In this document: piece after piece, positions 28,460-36,936 of the stretch
How positions within the stretch are numbered: position 1 is the stretch's first letter
Layout of the letters: each line of letters starts with the position of its first letter
From: Marinomonas lutimaris
GTDB taxonomy: Bacteria; Pseudomonadota; Gammaproteobacteria; Pseudomonadales; Marinomonadaceae
Assembly (NCBI RefSeq): GCF_019426345.1
Contig: NZ_JAHLLW010000004.1
Span: forward strand, 170,293 to 234,292
Length of the DNA stretch: 64,000 bases
Direction: 5' to 3'
Translations under genes and position numbers: made by a program
The notes under the pieces: model-generated
Seen by the model: only the letters and a program-made list of their open reading frames with translations
Told to the model about the DNA's origin: nothing
Database searches by the model: none

Positions 28460-29869
28460 TTAGTCCATTATTTTAAATGGAATAAACATTGGGTAACCCT
28501 GTCTGATAACTCGCATTGGCACAGAACGCCCACTTGGAATGTCTTTGGCTACTTCACCAAATTGCTCAACACTAGTAATACGCTCGCCGTTTAACATGGT
28601 GATCACATCACCTTGCTGCAAACCATTACGTGCCGCTGTGCCACCAAGTACTTGCTCGATAACAACACCATTATCAATATCAAAGTTCTTCGCCATGTCT
28701 GCAGGCACTTCACCTACAATCATACCAAGACGGTTTTGATCTTGTTGAGATTGCGCCACCACTTTAGGGTCATTTGGTCGTGCCTCTAGCGTCACGGAAA
28801 TAGTTTGCTCCTTACCATCTCGATAGACTCTGGCATCAACTTTTTCACCCGCTTTCATTTGCCCAACAATGTAAGGCAGCTCACCGGAATGCGCGATTGA
28901 TTCACCATTGAATTTCAAGATGATATCACCAGATTTTAAACCAGCTTTTTCTGCTGGTGAGTCAGGCAATACTCGGCTTATCAGCGCCCCGTTTGATCTG
29001 TCTAAACCAAACGATTCTGCAAGCTCATTGTTTACATCCTGAATTAACACACCCAACCAAGCACGAGATACTTTACCGTCACTCTTCAGCTGATCCACAA
29101 CAGACATGGCAACTTTAGAGGGAATCGCGAACGACACGCCCATAAAACCACCAGAACGAGTGTAAATTTGTGAGTTAATACCAACAACTTCACCGTCTAA
29201 ATTAAACAAAGGACCACCAGAGTTACCTGGATTAATCGCTACATCCGTTTGAATAAATGGTACATAGTTATCAGATGGTAAGCTTCGCCCTGTTGCACTA
29301 ACGATACCGGCGGTCACCGTGTAGTCAAAGCCGAATGGAGAACCAATCGCCAATACCCACTGACCAGCCTTAAGCTTATCTGAATCCCCCATTTTAACGA
29401 TAGGTAAGTCATCAGCTTCGATTTTAAGTAGAGCCAAGTCGGTTCTAGGGTCTGTACCAACCAGTTTGGCGACATATTCACGTCGATCATTAAGACGCAC
29501 ATGAATTACATCCGCACCATCAATAACGTGATTATTGGTCAATACATAACCATCATGGGAAACGATAAAACCAGATCCCAATGAACTGCGCTGTCCCTGC
29601 TGTGGCGGTGCTTGTTGGCCAAAAGGCTGTTGACCAAAGAAGTGTTTGAAGAACTCATTAAGCTCTTCACTGTTAGGCCCTAATTGCTGACCTCCTTCGT
29701 TAGCCGTTTTTGTGGTTACAGTTTGTTCCGTACTGATATTCACAACAGCGGGAGAGGCTTTTTCCACTAACTCAGTAAAGTCAGGGAGTGAAGCCGCATG
29801 AGTCAACATCGACGCCATCATAAAACCACTGACGACAACCACGCTAACTTGTTTAAGCAATCTGTTCAT
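28460..29869 (-). CDS. mucD: Periplasmic serine protease MucD (DegP/DegQ family)
   Basis: A 469-residue HtrA-type protease and chaperone acting in the periplasm on misfolded envelope proteins. A signal peptide precedes ASLPDFTELVEKASPAVV. The protease domain has the catalytic triad His114 (LTNNHVID), Asp144 (RTDLALL) and Ser217 (NPGNSGGPL). A Gln/Pro-rich loop near residues 75-95 is the LA-loop region. Two PDZ domains follow (about 265-360, around the GVLIQDVN and GLKSGDIIL motifs, and 375-465, around GLQQGDVITMLNG). It lies downstream of rseC in the sigma-E cluster, 61 bases away. In Pseudomonas, MucD restrains AlgU activation; this is inferred here from position. Confidence 0.93.
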   Translation of the reverse strand: MNRLLKQVSVVVVSGFMMASMLTHAASLPDFTELVEKASPAVVNISTEQTVTTKTANEGGQQLGPNSEELNEFFKHFFGQQPFGQQAPPQQGQRSSLGSGFIVSHDGYVLTNNHVIDGADVIHVRLNDRREYVAKLVGTDPRTDLALLKIEADDLPIVKMGDSDKLKAGQWVLAIGSPFGFDYTVTAGIVSATGRSLPSDNYVPFIQTDVAINPGNSGGPLFNLDGEVVGINSQIYTRSGGFMGVSFAIPSKVAMSVVDQLKSDGKVSRAWLGVLIQDVNNELAESFGLDRSNGALISRVLPDSPAEKAGLKSGDIILKFNGESIAHSGELPYIVGQMKAGEKVDARVYRDGKEQTISVTLEARPNDPKVVAQSQQDQNRLGMIVGEVPADMAKNFDIDNGVVIEQVLGGTAARNGLQQGDVITMLNGERITSVEQFGEVAKDIPSGRSVPMRVIRQGYPMFIPFKIMD

Positions 29870-29930
29870 TGATTGGTCTCCTTAAGACGTACCAAATTCA
29901 TTACAGTGCCAGGTGAAGACATTTAGATAC

Positions 29931-30398
29931 TTACGATGTCACGACCAAGGGAATATAACCATCGTTAAGCGATTCAATTCTTAAAATTTTGGGGTAATAA
30001 TCAAGGTTATTCATTTCTTGTTTTGACTTATTTCTGGCTAATAACAAACCACCAGCAAAACCAATAATAGAGAAAATAACCGCGATGCCAGATTCACCGC
30101 CCCACAAGGACGGTATAACCGCTCCGCCAACCAAACCGAGCAATGGAATCAGATACATCCAAACAGAGGCCTGCAATAAAGTATCTTCTGGAATTCCAAC
30201 GACAACACTCTGTCCGACCGCCACAGATAAAGGGTCAATTGCCCGCATACGCATCCGATTCGAAGAAGATACTTGAGCAATAGCGTGATGCCCACAACCA
30301 TGACGAGCACGACAAGAAGTACAACTGCTAGTACGTATTGTTTCTACATCAGCAAAACCATCTTCTACAGATAATACTCTTCCCGTTTCTTCAATCAT
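29931..30398 (-). CDS. rseC: Sigma-E regulatory protein RseC/MucC
   Basis: A 155-residue inner-membrane protein of the RseC/MucC family. An N-terminal cytoplasmic domain carries the Cys motif SCTSCRARHGCG (C-x2-C-x5-C). It is followed by two hydrophobic helices (VWMYLIPLLGLVGGAVI and SGIAVIFSIIGFAGGLLLA) and a short C-terminal tail. The ATG overlaps the stop of mucB (TAATG). RseC is a minor, mostly positive modulator of sigma-E and is linked to the SoxR-reducing system in E. coli. Confidence 0.92.
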   Translation of the reverse strand: MIEETGRVLSVEDGFADVETIRTSSCTSCRARHGCGHHAIAQVSSSNRMRMRAIDPLSVAVGQSVVVGIPEDTLLQASVWMYLIPLLGLVGGAVIPSLWGGESGIAVIFSIIGFAGGLLLARNKSKQEMNNLDYYPKILRIESLNDGYIPLVVTS

Positions 30399-31366
30399 TA
30401 CTCTTGCCTTGGCATAAATACGGTCATCAGTTTTTCAATGGTAGGTTCTGGAACTTCGCCAACCATAGTCAACAAATACAACCGATCTTTTACTTTAATA
30501 CTACGTTCACCTGCGATGGTCGCGCCCATATTTAAAATGGACATTGCTTTGGGCTTCATCGTCGGCTCAACAAAAATAGATACTGTCGCCATTCCATCAG
30601 ATAACAGCAACATACTGGTACCATGATTTAAAGATCTTGCTTCAGGCCAAACCAGAGAAAAACCTTCTGGTAACCAGTCAAATTGCCAAAGGTTTTTCAC
30701 ACGCCTTGGCTGAGTTTCTATAACGGGTTCAGTGTAACTACCCTCTTTTGGGACAAAGTCCTTATCTTTCAAGTCAGGGGCAAAATTAACAGAGGTAAAT
30801 TGAATTCTTTCCAGCAATTTACCATCGGTTTTCATCATGTCATGCTTTAAAAGAAAGTGATTCTTTTCGTCTAACCAAAATTGGTGTCCATAACGATATT
30901 GATCCTTAGGAACAAGCTTTACAGCCACCACTTTACGGCCCGCAATTCGACTCGTATGGTCACCGACGATCATATCGTAGCCCTTAATAAGCCGATCACT
31001 TTCTACATCTTTAAAGCGTTTAAAAGGCGGCACTAAAGGAGCCCGCATATTCGCAACAAGTGCATTTGGATAGACAGAAATGATTTTGTCATTAATACGC
31101 AAGACTTCAATCTTGTCGCCGTCTAAATCCACCAAACTTTCATATTCCACTCCGCCCATCAAATCATGACGAACACGCATACTGTTCATATTCATTGCTT
31201 CAGAGTGCACAAACACGCCATCGTAACTCAGCGTAGAAAACGACTGCGTCATGCTTCTCAATAAATGCAATGCATCATCGGGCTTAGTATTACTTGCTAG
31301 GCTAACACCCGAAATAGTAAGGCATACTAGTGTGAAAAAAATATGTAATGGCGAAAATAATCTCAT
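30398..31366 (-). CDS. mucB: Sigma-E negative regulator MucB/RseB
   Basis: A 322-residue periplasmic protein that binds the anti-sigma factor and blocks its proteolysis until misfolded proteins or lipids are sensed. The signal peptide (FSPLHIFFTLVCLTISGVSLA) precedes a LolA/LppX-like lipid-binding fold: LLRSMTQSFSTLSYDGVFVH, GVEYESLVDLDGDKIEVL, and GHQFWLDEKNHFLLKHDM. The C-terminal domain holds FDWLPEGFSLVW and LSDGMATVSIFVEP. Gene order and overlaps match algU-mucABCD of Pseudomonas. It starts three bases after the mucA stop and is translationally linked to rseC. Confidence 0.93.
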   Translation of the reverse strand: MRLFSPLHIFFTLVCLTISGVSLASNTKPDDALHLLRSMTQSFSTLSYDGVFVHSEAMNMNSMRVRHDLMGGVEYESLVDLDGDKIEVLRINDKIISVYPNALVANMRAPLVPPFKRFKDVESDRLIKGYDMIVGDHTSRIAGRKVVAVKLVPKDQYRYGHQFWLDEKNHFLLKHDMMKTDGKLLERIQFTSVNFAPDLKDKDFVPKEGSYTEPVIETQPRRVKNLWQFDWLPEGFSLVWPEARSLNHGTSMLLLSDGMATVSIFVEPTMKPKAMSILNMGATIAGERSIKVKDRLYLLTMVGEVPEPTIEKLMTVFMPRQE

Positions 31367-31369
31367 AAC

Positions 31370-32026
31370 TTACTCTTTTACAGGGTAACTAACGACTCTA
31401 GCCATAGGGATCATCCCTTGACCTACCGTCATAGCGGCTTGTTCTGCATGTTGTCGAAGATAGTTCTGCAACCTCACATTATCTATCTGCAGAGTATCTT
31501 TATCCAACTCCTCTAATGGCGTTACCACCATATTGGCAGCGGGAGATCGTACTTCAGCCACTAAGTTAGAGGTTGTAGAGTCGGGTGTTAATAATTCGTT
31601 GCCACCCAGAATAATCATAAAAGCCACACTAGCAGCTACAGCAACACTAGAAAATGCAACACGCCAAGCCGATCGAACTGACTTTTTTTCGTTCGGCAAC
31701 ACAAATGGAAGTAGATTATTATCACTTCTCGGGTCTTGCATTTCAGGGAAGGATGCATCTACATTCATTCCTGCGCGAATGCGCAGCATCAAGCTATCTT
31801 CAAGACCAACCGCAACCGGTGAATCTTTATGTAGCGCCTGCTGTATTAAATGATAAGTTTCTAACTTACGACTTAACTCAGTACTATCGCTCTCTAATAG
31901 CTGCTCAATATCTTGCTCCGTCGCTTCACCATCAAACATAGCTGACAAGCTAGAAAGAACTTCTGGTGGGTTATCATTTTCTCGGGAGCAATCATTTTTT
32001 GGAAAACTGCCGTTTAAAGCTGTCAT
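31370..32026 (-). CDS. mucA: Anti-sigma-E factor MucA/RseA
   Basis: A 218-residue single-pass membrane protein. The N-terminal cytoplasmic domain (LSSLSAMFDGEATEQDIEQL) is the RseA sigma-binding pattern. One transmembrane helix lies around residues 121-142 (WRVAFSSVAVAASVAFMIIL). The periplasmic tail begins after GGNELLTPDS and would be cut by DegS/RseP-type proteases. It begins two bases after the sigma-factor stop codon, so the sigma and anti-sigma are co-translated. No frameshift of the mucA22 type is visible: the reading frame is intact to VKE at the end. Confidence 0.92.
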   Translation of the reverse strand: MTALNGSFPKNDCSRENDNPPEVLSSLSAMFDGEATEQDIEQLLESDSTELSRKLETYHLIQQALHKDSPVAVGLEDSLMLRIRAGMNVDASFPEMQDPRSDNNLLPFVLPNEKKSVRSAWRVAFSSVAVAASVAFMIILGGNELLTPDSTTSNLVAEVRSPAANMVVTPLEELDKDTLQIDNVRLQNYLRQHAEQAAMTVGQGMIPMARVVSYPVKE

Positions 32027-32028
32027 AT

Positions 32029-32616
32029 TTACTCTCCTGCATCCATCAATGGACTTATGTGTTTTTCTACCGCCTCTCTAGCGCGAAAAATGCGTGATCG
32101 AACTGTTCCTACTGGGCAGTCCATGATCAATGAAATATCTTCATAACTCAGACCATCAAATTCACGTAATGTTAATGCACTACGCAATTCTTCAGGCAAA
32201 TGTTGAATTGCATAATGAATCGCTTTTTCAAGGCGATCACTGTTTAACTTTGCTTCAGGCGTGTCTATATCCGCTAAGGACTCATACACGCTGAATACCT
32301 CTTCATTGTCCAACTCAACATCTGATTCTGGAGGGCGACGAGAACGGCTCACAAGATGATTTTTCGCTGTATTAACAGCAATACGATACAACCAAGTGTA
32401 AAAAGCACTTTCCCCACGAAAACTACCTATCGCACGATACGCTTTAATAAAGCTATCTTGAGCTACATCCAGTACTTCACTTCTATCTTGTACATAACGT
32501 CCAATTAAACCGATGACCTTATATTGATATTTGATAACTAACAGATCAAATGCCCGCTTGTCACCCTGCTGTACTTTCTCAACTAACGCCTGATCAGAAG
32601 ACGTTTCGTGCTGCAT
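32029..32616 (-). CDS. rpoE: RNA polymerase sigma-E factor (AlgU/RpoE)
   Basis: A 195-residue ECF sigma factor controlling envelope-stress genes. Region 2 shows KYQYKVIGLIGRYVQDRSEV, then DVAQDSFIKAYRAIGSFRGE with the -10 contact FYTWLYRIAVNTAKNHLV. Region 4 shows LPEELRSALTLREFDGLSYE, then DISLIMDCPVGTVRSRIFRARE. These are nearly identical in wording to Pseudomonas AlgU. The start at the ATG at 32616 has GAGG five bases away; a GTG two codons upstream is less likely. It heads the operon rpoE-mucA-mucB-rseC-(mucD), and a sigma-E-like promoter lies just upstream, which suggests autoregulation. Confidence 0.96.
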   Translation of the reverse strand: MQHETSSDQALVEKVQQGDKRAFDLLVIKYQYKVIGLIGRYVQDRSEVLDVAQDSFIKAYRAIGSFRGESAFYTWLYRIAVNTAKNHLVSRSRRPPESDVELDNEEVFSVYESLADIDTPEAKLNSDRLEKAIHYAIQHLPEELRSALTLREFDGLSYEDISLIMDCPVGTVRSRIFRAREAVEKHISPLMDAGE

Positions 32617-32666
32617 AGGCACCTCATATAAAAAACTACTCGTCTGCGCCCTTGCTTGTTACAAGA

Positions 32667-32694
32667 GAAGACAACGTTCAACCCAGCGAGTTCC
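32667..32694 (-). promoter_or_regulatory. Candidate sigma-E autoregulatory promoter of rpoE
   Basis: On the minus strand GGAACT, a 17-base spacer and TCTTC lie about 50-80 bases before the rpoE start. The -35 fits the sigma-E consensus GGAACTT well; the -10 fits less well. Position and autoregulation known for rpoE/algU make it plausible. Confidence 0.4.
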
Positions 32695-32848
32695 CATTTC
32701 ATATTATCAATATCATTATTTAAAGAAATACTAACCCACTCTAAATAATGAAGTATGATGAATATTCAAAATGTGATCTCAGAAAGTGTTCACTATTTGT
32801 TGGCAACAATAGTAACATTAATTTTTTAGCCATAATCAGATCAATAAC

Positions 32849-34444
32849 ATGAGCCGACATTATAAACACGACATCGTCATTATTGGTGCGGGAGCCGCGG
32901 GGCTAACGCTTGCTCTTGAGCTGGCCGATAGCTACCGCGTGGCCATTTTGACCAAAGCAGATATACGCGAAGGATCCACTTTATATGCTCAAGGTGGTGT
33001 CGCTGCTGTATTGTCGGATAAAGACACGATAGATTCACACATAAATGACACCATAGATGCGGGTGTTGAGCTTGGCGATCCGGAAGCCATTCGCTTTACC
33101 GTTGAACACTCTAAAGAAAGTATTGATTGGCTAATCGATCAAGGCGTTCCTTTCACCCGTTATGGGGAAAGCGAGGAATACCATCTAACAAAAGAAGGCG
33201 GTCATAGCCACAGACGCATTATTCATAGCGCCGATGCGACAGGGTTAGCGATTTCAAAAACGCTTATTAAAAATGCGAGCAATCACCCCAACATCGAATT
33301 TTTCCCTGATCGGGTGGCCATTGATGTGGTCACCACTAAAAAACTCGGTATCACAGGCCCAAATAGAGCGGTTGGTGTTTATGCTTTGAATCTAGACGAT
33401 GATGTCATTGAAGTATTTCATGGCCGTTTCATCTCATTGGCATGCGGCGGTAGCAGCAAGGTTTACCTTTACACAAGTAACCCAGATACGGCTTCTGGCG
33501 ATGGCATTGCCATGGCGTGGCGTGCAGGTTGTCGAGTCGCCAATATGGAATTCAATCAATTCCACCCTACTTGCCTTTACGATGCAAAAGCCAAAACTTT
33601 TTTGATCTCTGAAGCGGTTCGTGGCGAAGGCGGCAAACTCTTATTGCCGGATGGCACTCGCTTTATGGCGAAGTTTGATAAACGAGAGGAATTGGCACCG
33701 CGAGATATTGTTGCACGTGCAATTGACCACGAGATGAAACGTCTTGGGATTCACCATGTTTTATTGGATATTTCTCATAAAGATCCAGAGTTCATCAAAG
33801 AGCACTTCCCAACCATTTATAAACGCTGTTTAGAATATGGCCATGACATGACGAAAGGGCCAATCCCTGTCGTACCTGCTGCGCACTATACTTGTGGTGG
33901 CGTGGTTGTTAACCGTCACAGCGCAACCGATATAGACAACCTTTATGCTATTGGTGAAACCGCTTATACCGGTCTTCATGGAGCTAATCGTCTAGCAAGT
34001 AACTCTTTATTAGAATGTATTGTTTTTGCTCGCTCTGCCGCTCATCACATTTCTGAGAACCATTTACAAACCAATGATGTAACGATTCCAGATTGGGATG
34101 AAAGTAAGGTGACAAACTCTGATGAAGACGTAGTAATTACCCACAACTGGCAAGAATTACGACGTTTCATGTGGGATTATGTAGGGATAGTTAGAACGGA
34201 TAAGCGCCTATTAAGAGCAAAGCACCGAGTTGATTTATTACTGTCAGAAATCCAAGAGTTTTACGCTAACTATAAGATTTCTAATGATTTACTCGAACTG
34301 CGAAATTTAGCAGTAGTAGCAGATTTAATCATACGCTCAGCCATGTCTCGAAAAGAAAGCCGAGGCTTGCACTTCACGTTAGATTATCCAAATAAGCTAA
34401 CCACCAGTACACCGACGATACTGACACCAAAAAACACAGACTAA
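32849..34444 (+). CDS. nadB: L-aspartate oxidase NadB
   Basis: A 531-residue flavoprotein that oxidises L-aspartate to iminoaspartate, the first step of de novo NAD synthesis. The dinucleotide-binding motif IVIIGAGAAGLTLALEL opens the protein. The succinate-dehydrogenase-like signature STLYAQGGVAAVL follows, then GGHSHRRIIHSADATG. Next come EFNQFHPTCLY, SEAVRGEGGKLLLPDGTRFM, the active-site GPIPVVPAAHYTCGGVVVN, and GLHGANRLASNSLLECIVFA. The C-terminal helical domain ends with SRGLHFTLDYP. Length matches the family (about 540). It is divergent from rpoE, as in E. coli and Pseudomonas. Confidence 0.96.
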   Translation: MSRHYKHDIVIIGAGAAGLTLALELADSYRVAILTKADIREGSTLYAQGGVAAVLSDKDTIDSHINDTIDAGVELGDPEAIRFTVEHSKESIDWLIDQGVPFTRYGESEEYHLTKEGGHSHRRIIHSADATGLAISKTLIKNASNHPNIEFFPDRVAIDVVTTKKLGITGPNRAVGVYALNLDDDVIEVFHGRFISLACGGSSKVYLYTSNPDTASGDGIAMAWRAGCRVANMEFNQFHPTCLYDAKAKTFLISEAVRGEGGKLLLPDGTRFMAKFDKREELAPRDIVARAIDHEMKRLGIHHVLLDISHKDPEFIKEHFPTIYKRCLEYGHDMTKGPIPVVPAAHYTCGGVVVNRHSATDIDNLYAIGETAYTGLHGANRLASNSLLECIVFARSAAHHISENHLQTNDVTIPDWDESKVTNSDEDVVITHNWQELRRFMWDYVGIVRTDKRLLRAKHRVDLLLSEIQEFYANYKISNDLLELRNLAVVADLIIRSAMSRKESRGLHFTLDYPNKLTTSTPTILTPKNTD

Positions 34445-34483
34445 GCTGCGCTTTAATTTTTTAGAACACATAAATTTTTAGAG

Positions 34484-34942
34484 CTAAGCTTTTGAACTTA
34501 AACGTTTTTTAGCATCTTCACTGCGGCGCAGAAAAATTTGCTGTGCCGCATAAGAGCGCAGTATTTTGTACTGATCTCCCGACACACTATCTCGATATAT
34601 CACTCGATATTTGGGAAAAATCAGCCCCCAGAATGTCTGCCCTTGATCCACTTTAGCAATCAGCTGAACGCCGTTGACACGGATAAAAAGCAGCCTTTCA
34701 TAACACCCTCGATCTAATAGGAACGCGCCTTGTTCATCGATTCCTATCTGCTGGGAAGATTGAAAAAATATTCGAATGAGTAGTGCCAACCATCCTAAGC
34801 CAACACTCAGATAAAGCAATGCCCGCCAAAAGGCAGGCATCCAATAAACCTGTAACAGAGCAGCATAAGCCACGACTAACAATAGCCAAAGCCCTATACT
34901 GATCCATGAGCATTTAAGCTCGGTAGTTTTCAGGCTGAACAC
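34484..34942 (-). CDS. YgfX/CptA-like inner-membrane protein
   Basis: A 152-residue protein with two adjacent N-terminal hydrophobic helices (SIGLWLLLVVAYAALLQVYW and ALLYLSVGLGWLALLIRIFF) and a soluble C-terminal domain. That is the YgfX (CptA) layout. It starts from a GTG at 34942 inside the end of sdhE, a 29-base overlap, so it is translationally coupled. In E. coli ygfX follows sdhE (ygfY). YgfX was proposed as a toxin acting on MreB/FtsZ with SdhE as antitoxin, a role still debated. The call rests on layout and synteny, since sequence conservation in this family is low. Confidence 0.7.
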   Translation of the reverse strand: MFSLKTTELKCSWISIGLWLLLVVAYAALLQVYWMPAFWRALLYLSVGLGWLALLIRIFFQSSQQIGIDEQGAFLLDRGCYERLLFIRVNGVQLIAKVDQGQTFWGLIFPKYRVIYRDSVSGDQYKILRSYAAQQIFLRRSEDAKKRLSSKA

Positions 34943-35189
34943 GAGACAAAATTATATTAACAATACGTGCGTGATCAGGATCTTCAGGCACAGAACTTTG
35001 CATAAACCAAGGGAAGAGATCCTGATCTTCGCAGGCAAGCAAATTAACAAAGCGCTGTTTATCTTCCTCTTCCAACGTCAAATACACATCCGCTAAAAAA
35101 GGCTCAAGCAGAACATCAAGTTCCAACATGCCACGACGACACTGCATTTTAAGACGTTTAAAACTAATCGAATCTGTGGTTTCACTCAT
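34914..35189 (-). CDS. sdhE: FAD assembly factor SdhE (succinate dehydrogenase flavinylation)
   Basis: A 91-residue protein of the SdhE/YgfY family, needed to attach FAD covalently to succinate dehydrogenase. It has the conserved RGMLELD (RGxxE) motif near residue 18, then LEPFLADVYLTLEEEDKQRF, LLACEDQDLFPWFM and a short tail. The ATG at 35189, preceded by AAGGG, is chosen over an in-frame start 13 codons earlier. It overlaps the YgfX-like gene. No sdh genes lie in the window. Confidence 0.92.
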   Translation of the reverse strand: MSETTDSISFKRLKMQCRRGMLELDVLLEPFLADVYLTLEEEDKQRFVNLLACEDQDLFPWFMQSSVPEDPDHARIVNIILSRVQPENYRA

Positions 35190-35511
35190 GACATTACCCT
35201 TGAAATAGAATGTCGCCATTATAGCCATTTATACAAAAAAAACGAAAATGCCTTAGCATCATTCACTGATATTTATCACATAAAACCTTATTAGACATAG
35301 AGATAGAGTCAATTAAAGGACATCAAAAGAGTATTAAATTGACTCAATTTCTATCAATAACCCCAAAATGAAACAAAATAGTACAATTATTGGCTATTTA
35401 TGTATTAACAGGTCAATTCTGACATAGCCTATATTAATGATCACTTGATGAGCAATTATCAAGAATTAGGTACGACTATAAAAACAAAGAACTCCAAACT
35501 GGGGGAAACCT
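35190..35511 (+). promoter_or_regulatory. Upstream region of the mtl operon with an inverted repeat
   Basis: A 322-base AT-rich gap without a gene. It holds the inverted repeat GAGTCAATT (35306-35314) and AATTGACTC (35337-35345), about 170-205 bases before mtlE. It is a candidate regulator site or hairpin. GGGGGAAACCT before the ATG at 35512 is the mtlE ribosome site. A promoter is expected here but I could not place it. Confidence 0.35.
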
Positions 35512-36831
35512 ATGAAACGCCTTACCAAAAATACCCTAACTTATGCGGTATCTATCACGGCGGCTATGACAGCTGCTAGCGCCTTCTCAGCAACTCAAAT
35601 CACAGTGGCTACTGTAAACAATGGCCACATGATCGAAATGCAGAAACTCACACCTGAATTTGAAAAAGCCAACCCAGACATCAAAGTTAAATGGGTAACT
35701 TTAGAAGAAGGTGTTTTACGTCAAAACGTTACACAAGACATCGCCAACAAAAGTGGTCTTTATGACGTCATGACTATTGGTATGTATGAAGCGCCTATCT
35801 GGGGTGAACGTGGCTGGCTACAAGCTGTCGACACCAGTGGAAGCTATGATGCAAAAGACATCCTGCCATCTATTCGTGGTGGCCTTTCTTATAAGGGCAC
35901 AATGTATGCAGCGCCATTCTATGGCGAAAGCTCTATGGTCATGTACCGTAAGGACCTTGTGAAAGCCGCTGGCATGGAAATAAATGATCGTGACAGCTGG
36001 GAACATATTCGTGATGTAGCAGCAGCTGTAAATAATCCAGAAAAAGGCATTTATGGTATCTGCTTACGTGGCAAAGCTGGCTGGGGTGACAACATGGCAT
36101 TCATGACCGCCATGGCGAACTCTTTCGGCGCTCGTTGGTTTGATGAAAACTGGAAACCTCAACTAGAAACAGCGGAATGGAAAAACGCCGTTAACTTCTA
36201 TGTTGACCTGCTAAATAAATACGGACCTCCAGGCGCAAGCAGCAACAGTTTCAACGAAAACCTAGCGTTATTCAATGAAGGGAAATGCGGCATGTGGATT
36301 GACGCAACTATCGCGGCATCTTTCGTAACCGATCCTAAACAAAGTAAAGTCGCTGACAAAGTGGGCTTCGCTCAATCTCCTTATGCTGTAACAGAAAAAG
36401 GCGCGAACTGGCTTTGGTCATGGGCTCTTGGTATCCCGGCTGCGACTAAAAACGCCGACGCTGCGCAAAAATTCGTTCGTTGGGCGACGTCTAAAGAATA
36501 CATCCAATTGGTTGGCGAAAAAAATGGCTGGGCTGCGGTACCAACAGGTACAAGAGCCAGCACTTATGCTAACCCTAAGTTCCAAAAAGCGGCAGTATTT
36601 GCTGATGCGGAATTAAAAGCCATCAATTCAGCTGATCCAACTGACAGTACGCTAAAACCGTCTCCTTATGTAGGTGTTCAGTTTGCTGCTATCCCTGAGT
36701 TCCAAGCAATTGGTACGACTACAGGGCAAATGATCTCAGGCGCATTGTCTGGCTCTATGACAGTCGATCAAGCTTTGAAATCTGCAAACACTTCTGCAGA
36801 TCGTCAAATGCGTCAAGCGGGTTATTACTAA
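35512..36831 (+). CDS. mtlE: Polyol (mannitol/sorbitol) ABC transporter binding protein MtlE/SmoE
   Basis: A 439-residue periplasmic binding protein of SBP family 1. The signal peptide (TYAVSITAAMTAASAFSA) precedes TQITVATVNNGHMIEMQKLT and the EFEKANPDIKVKWVTLEEG segment usual for polyol-binding members. AAPFYGESSMVMYRKDL, GKAGWGDNMAFMTAMANSFG and NWLWSWALGIPAATKN are further family blocks. It is the first and presumably most abundant product of the operon mtlEFGKD. A 13-base-arm hairpin right behind it would allow differential expression. Mannitol, sorbitol or arabitol are the expected ligands. Confidence 0.9.
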   Translation: MKRLTKNTLTYAVSITAAMTAASAFSATQITVATVNNGHMIEMQKLTPEFEKANPDIKVKWVTLEEGVLRQNVTQDIANKSGLYDVMTIGMYEAPIWGERGWLQAVDTSGSYDAKDILPSIRGGLSYKGTMYAAPFYGESSMVMYRKDLVKAAGMEINDRDSWEHIRDVAAAVNNPEKGIYGICLRGKAGWGDNMAFMTAMANSFGARWFDENWKPQLETAEWKNAVNFYVDLLNKYGPPGASSNSFNENLALFNEGKCGMWIDATIAASFVTDPKQSKVADKVGFAQSPYAVTEKGANWLWSWALGIPAATKNADAAQKFVRWATSKEYIQLVGEKNGWAAVPTGTRASTYANPKFQKAAVFADAELKAINSADPTDSTLKPSPYVGVQFAAIPEFQAIGTTTGQMISGALSGSMTVDQALKSANTSADRQMRQAGYY

Positions 36832-36850
36832 CCATTCATTAAGCTCGACA

Positions 36851-36877
36851 AAGAAATAGGGCTAAGCCCTATTTCTT
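36851..36877 (+). terminator. Intercistronic hairpin after mtlE
   Basis: The perfect 13-base arms AAGAAATAGGGCT and AGCCCTATTTCTT lie around a single base, between the binding-protein and permease genes. There is little T-run, so it is more likely an mRNA-stabilising or partial terminator. Confidence 0.75.
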
Positions 36878-36936
36878 ACTTTTGATTCGTTCTACTTAAG
36901 AACAGATTTCCCTGCTTATAATAAGAGAAACTCAAC

